From: Deltaproteobacteria bacterium
Lineage (GTDB): Bacteria > Myxococcota_A > UBA9042
NCBI GenBank assembly: GCA_020632665.1
Contig: JACKFC010000050.1
Span: forward strand, 1-25,031
Direction of reading: 5' to 3'
DNA: 25,031 nucleotides
The position numbers and the translations under genes were made by a program. Positions 22,666 to 25,031 of this stretch are shown here, piece by piece (position 1 is the first letter of the stretch; each line of letters begins with the position of its first letter). The notes beneath the pieces were generated by a model. The model was not told the DNA's origin, did not search any database, and saw nothing but the letters and a program-made list of their open reading frames with translations.

Positions 22666-25031
22666 CTAGAAATTGACCTCGCCAGTGGCGCCGTTCTTGC
22701 CGGCCGAGCCGTCCTGGCCGATCGACTTGCCCCCCTGGCCGCCCTTTCCGCCCTTGCCGTAGAGCGTGACCTTGTTGCCGCTCTTGTAGCTGGCGACGGT
22801 GCTGCCACCGGCGCCGTGGACGAAGACGCCGTAGCTGGCGCCGCCGCAGCCACCGCCGCCGCCGCCGCCGTGGCCACCGTCGCCGCCCTGGCCGCCGCGG
22901 CCACCGGTGCCGGCGCACCAGGCGAGCTTCTTCGGATCGTCGCCGCCGCCGTCTTTGCCGTCCCCGCCGAGGCCGCCGACGCCGCCCTGGCCGCCCTGGC
23001 CGCCTTCGCCGCCGTTGCCGGTGACGAATTGATTGGCCGCGAGCTTGGGCACGCCGGCCGGCGCCTTGGTGAAGAGGACGAAGGCCGCGAAGCTGCCGCC
23101 GCCGCTGCTGCCGGCCAAGCCGCCGTTGCCGCCGCAGCCGCCCGAGCCACCGCCGCCACCGGAGCCGCCGACGTCCGGGTAGCGGAAGCCCGAGCTGCCG
23201 TTGTTCTTGGTGCAGGTCGCGGTCACGTCCACGCCACCGCCGGCGCCACCGCCGCCGCCGCCGCCGCCATGGCCGCCCGAGCCGCCCGCAGTGGCCGGCG
23301 CGGGCTTCCACAGCCCGGCAACGACGCTGCCCTGCGCGACGTTGCAGCCGCCGCCGGCGCTGCCCGTCGGGCCGTTGTTGCCGTCGGCGCCGGAGAGGCC
23401 GCCCGAGCTCAGGAACGCGCCCTTGCTGTCCTTCGGCGGGGTGCAGACGGTGCAGCTGCCGGTGCCGCCGATGGTGCCGTCCAGGCCCGCGGTGCCGCCG
23501 CCGCCGCCGCCGCCGTTGCCCGAGCCCGCGGTGGTGCCGGTGGTGCCGTTCTCGGCCGAGAGGGGCGGCGTGGCCGGGTTGTTGTAGGCCGGGCAGATCG
23601 CCGTGCCGCCCTTGCCGCCGCTGACGTCCTTGCCGCCGCAGGCCTTGCTGCCGCCCTTGCCGCCGGTGGTCTGGTCGGTCGAGGGCGCGCAGGCGGTCTT
23701 GCCCGTGAGGTCCTTGGCGGCGGTGCCGGGGCTGCCGGGGGTGCCGCCGGTGCCGTTGCTGCCGGGGTCGCCGCTCTCGCCGTTGCCCGCGTCGCCGGCG
23801 ATGATCCGGCTGTTGCGGACCTCGAGCTTGGCGTCGCAGTCGCGCAGGTAGAGGCCGTAGGTCGAGGCGCCGGTGGCTTTGACGTTGGCGGCGTAGACGA
23901 CCAGGCCGTCGACGATGGTCGATTTGCCGGTGATCTCGATGGCGTTGACCGCGCCGGGGGCGATCGCCGTCGGATCGGCGGCGACCAGAACCGTCTCGTA
24001 GGCCTCGGCGTCGTGGAATTGGAAGTTGGCGCTATAGCCGCCGTAGACCGAGACGCCGGCGGAGAGGGTGATCGACTCGTCGTAGACGCCGGTGGCCACG
24101 TAGACGTCGCGCTTGCCCTTGCTCTTCGCGAGGCCGATGCCTTGCTGCACCGAGGCGACCGGATCGTCCCAGGTGCCGGTGGCGCCGGCCTTGCCGACCT
24201 TGGCGACGAAGATGGCGTTCTCCTTCTCGCCGTCGACGCCGTCGCAGTTGTGGTCCTTGCCGTCGGGCAGGTCGGTGGCGGAGTCGTAGACGCACTCGCA
24301 GCCGGTCTTGGGGTTGTCGTCGACGTCGTAGGTGCCCTTGTCGCAGAGCATCGCGCAGCTCGCCGGCGGGGCGGAGGTGTCGCAGATGGTCGTGGCGTTG
24401 GGGAAGCTCTGGAACGTGCAGTCGTTGCCGCATTGGCCGCAGGCCTTGACCGTGGTGTAGCCACCGGCCGAGTCGACAAAACCCTCGTCGACGGTGCCGT
24501 TGCAGTTGTTGTCCTTGCCGTCGCAGACCTCGGGCGGCAGCTGGCAGCTCGACCAGCCGGCGGCTTCGCAGATCTCGACGCCGTAGCAGGTCAGCGGCCC
24601 GGCGCTCTGGGCGCAGGCGCGGTAGAGGCCTTGGGTCTTGGCGCTGCAGTTGCAGGAGCCCGATTTCGGCATGCAGAGCAGCTCGGGCGCCTCGCCGGCG
24701 GTCGTGGTCACGCTCTCGCATTCGTGGCTGTCGGGGCAGCCGGGCAAGCCGAAGCCGCAGCCGGGGGCGCAGAACTTCTCGCCGCCCTGCTCGACGCAGC
24801 GCCCGCCGGAGCAATCGATATCGCCCTGGCAGGGGTGGCAGAGCTTGGAGACCTGCGCCAGGCAGAGGAAGGCGAAGCTGCCGTCGCCGAGCTTGACCTT
24901 GCTGCAGGCATGACCAGCCGGGCAGGCGGCGCCACCGTCGCAGGTCTGGGTGCAGACAAAGCCGTTGTAGCCCTGGACGCAATAGCCGCTCTGGCAATCC
25001 GCGTCGGCCTTGCACGGCTTGCCGAAGTCAT
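22666..25031 (-). CDS. Large secreted Cys-rich / Gly-rich surface protein (5' end outside the window)
   Basis: The reading frame is open from the stop at 22666 to the window edge, so the true start and any signal peptide lie beyond 25031; at least 788 residues are seen. From the visible N-terminal side, 25031 to about 24600 encodes Cys-rich modules (CKADADCQSGYC, CDGGAACPAGHAC, CSGGRC). Near 24520 comes CDGKDNNCNGTVDEG, the MopE-like putative metal-binding motif, with a second version PDGKDHNCDG near 24250. About 24215-23800 encodes a right-handed beta-helix/DUF1565-like part (IFVAKVGKAG, VYVATGVYDESITL, VYGGYSANF). The last 370 residues are Gly-rich (GGKGG, GGQGGQGG, GGHGGGGGG) with scattered Cys. 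It is probably displayed at the surface or in the extracellular matrix. It converges with the toxin gene across a hairpin-rich gap. Confidence 0.82.
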   Translation of the reverse strand, partial: DFGKPCKADADCQSGYCVQGYNGFVCTQTCDGGAACPAGHACSKVKLGDGSFAFLCLAQVSKLCHPCQGDIDCSGGRCVEQGGEKFCAPGCGFGLPGCPDSHECESVTTTAGEAPELLCMPKSGSCNCSAKTQGLYRACAQSAGPLTCYGVEICEAAGWSSCQLPPEVCDGKDNNCNGTVDEGFVDSAGGYTTVKACGQCGNDCTFQSFPNATTICDTSAPPASCAMLCDKGTYDVDDNPKTGCECVYDSATDLPDGKDHNCDGVDGEKENAIFVAKVGKAGATGTWDDPVASVQQGIGLAKSKGKRDVYVATGVYDESITLSAGVSVYGGYSANFQFHDAEAYETVLVAADPTAIAPGAVNAIEITGKSTIVDGLVVYAANVKATGASTYGLYLRDCDAKLEVRNSRIIAGDAGNGESGDPGSNGTGGTPGSPGTAAKDLTGKTACAPSTDQTTGGKGGSKACGGKDVSGGKGGTAICPAYNNPATPPLSAENGTTGTTAGSGNGGGGGGGTAGLDGTIGGTGSCTVCTPPKDSKGAFLSSGGLSGADGNNGPTGSAGGGCNVAQGSVVAGLWKPAPATAGGSGGHGGGGGGGGAGGGVDVTATCTKNNGSSGFRYPDVGGSGGGGGSGGCGGNGGLAGSSGGGSFAAFVLFTKAPAGVPKLAANQFVTGNGGEGGQGGQGGVGGLGGDGKDGGGDDPKKLAWCAGTGGRGGQGGDGGHGGGGGGGCGGASYGVFVHGAGGSTVASYKSGNKVTLYGKGGKGGQGGKSIGQDGSAGKNGATGEVNF

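Noticed and set aside
24745..24747. Start of the Gly-rich protein at a TTG
   Set aside because: The same frame stays open with protein-like Cys modules to the window edge, so the gene begins outside the window.

Overview
The window is GC-rich chromosomal DNA (about 70% G+C by eye) from what looks like a Myxococcota / former Deltaproteobacteria organism. The grounds are many lipoproteins with Asp/Ala-rich linkers behind the lipobox, CDDGNPCT-type cysteine repeats, a MopE-like CDGxDNNCNGxVDEG motif, a Gly-rich surface protein, an M3 peptidase lipoprotein and an ABC-binding-protein/cyclase fusion. No rRNA, tRNA or CRISPR array was seen. Taxonomy is inferred from gene style only.

Layout. 1-1380: a DUF4287/DUF5655 protein, then a non-coding stretch with two tandem 113-bp structured repeats. 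1217-3672: a clearly lower-GC segment bounded by two inverted 30-bp arms and carrying one 661-aa Cys-rich lipoprotein. 3371-3987: non-coding, with dispersed repeat pieces. 3988-8651 (minus): a lipoprotein with a CxxCH motif, followed by a periplasmic solute-binding protein fused to a class III nucleotide cyclase whose base-specifying positions look guanylate-cyclase-like. 8770-11232 (plus): a membrane sulfatase/phosphotransferase-like enzyme. 11236-15163 (minus): a compact three-gene operon of a GluR0-like ligand-gated K+ channel, a protein with a GYPDCC motif, and a thioredoxin-fold lipoprotein. 15239-18235 (plus): a 998-aa lipoprotein with about 22 Cys repeats and a fibrinogen-like C-terminus. 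18265-19504: a complete IS5-family insertion sequence sitting inside a 61-bp palindrome. 19569-22455 (plus): an M3 peptidase lipoprotein and a DUF433/DUF5615 toxin-antitoxin pair. 22511-22657: four hairpins in a row. 22666 to the window end (minus): a large secreted Cys-rich / Gly-rich protein, cut by the window edge.

The most interesting observation is in the thioredoxin-fold gene (11236-12276). An in-frame TGA lies exactly where the first catalytic cysteine should be, giving W-TGA-S-F-C. The reading frame continues through a normal thioredoxin C-terminus, and a perfect 8-bp hairpin with a GGC loop starts 10 nt after the TGA. This is what a bacterial selenoprotein with a UxxC redox site and its SECIS element should look like, so I annotate the two half-ORFs as one selenocysteine gene. 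It appears co-transcribed with the GluR0-like channel and the GYPDCC protein. A second point is that the 30-bp arms flanking the low-GC lipoprotein are the same sequence as the arms of the palindrome that the IS interrupts 15 kb away.

Most of the encoded proteins are predicted to be exported: lipoproteins, periplasmic sensors and surface proteins. The window therefore reads as a cell-envelope and signalling region with some mobile DNA.
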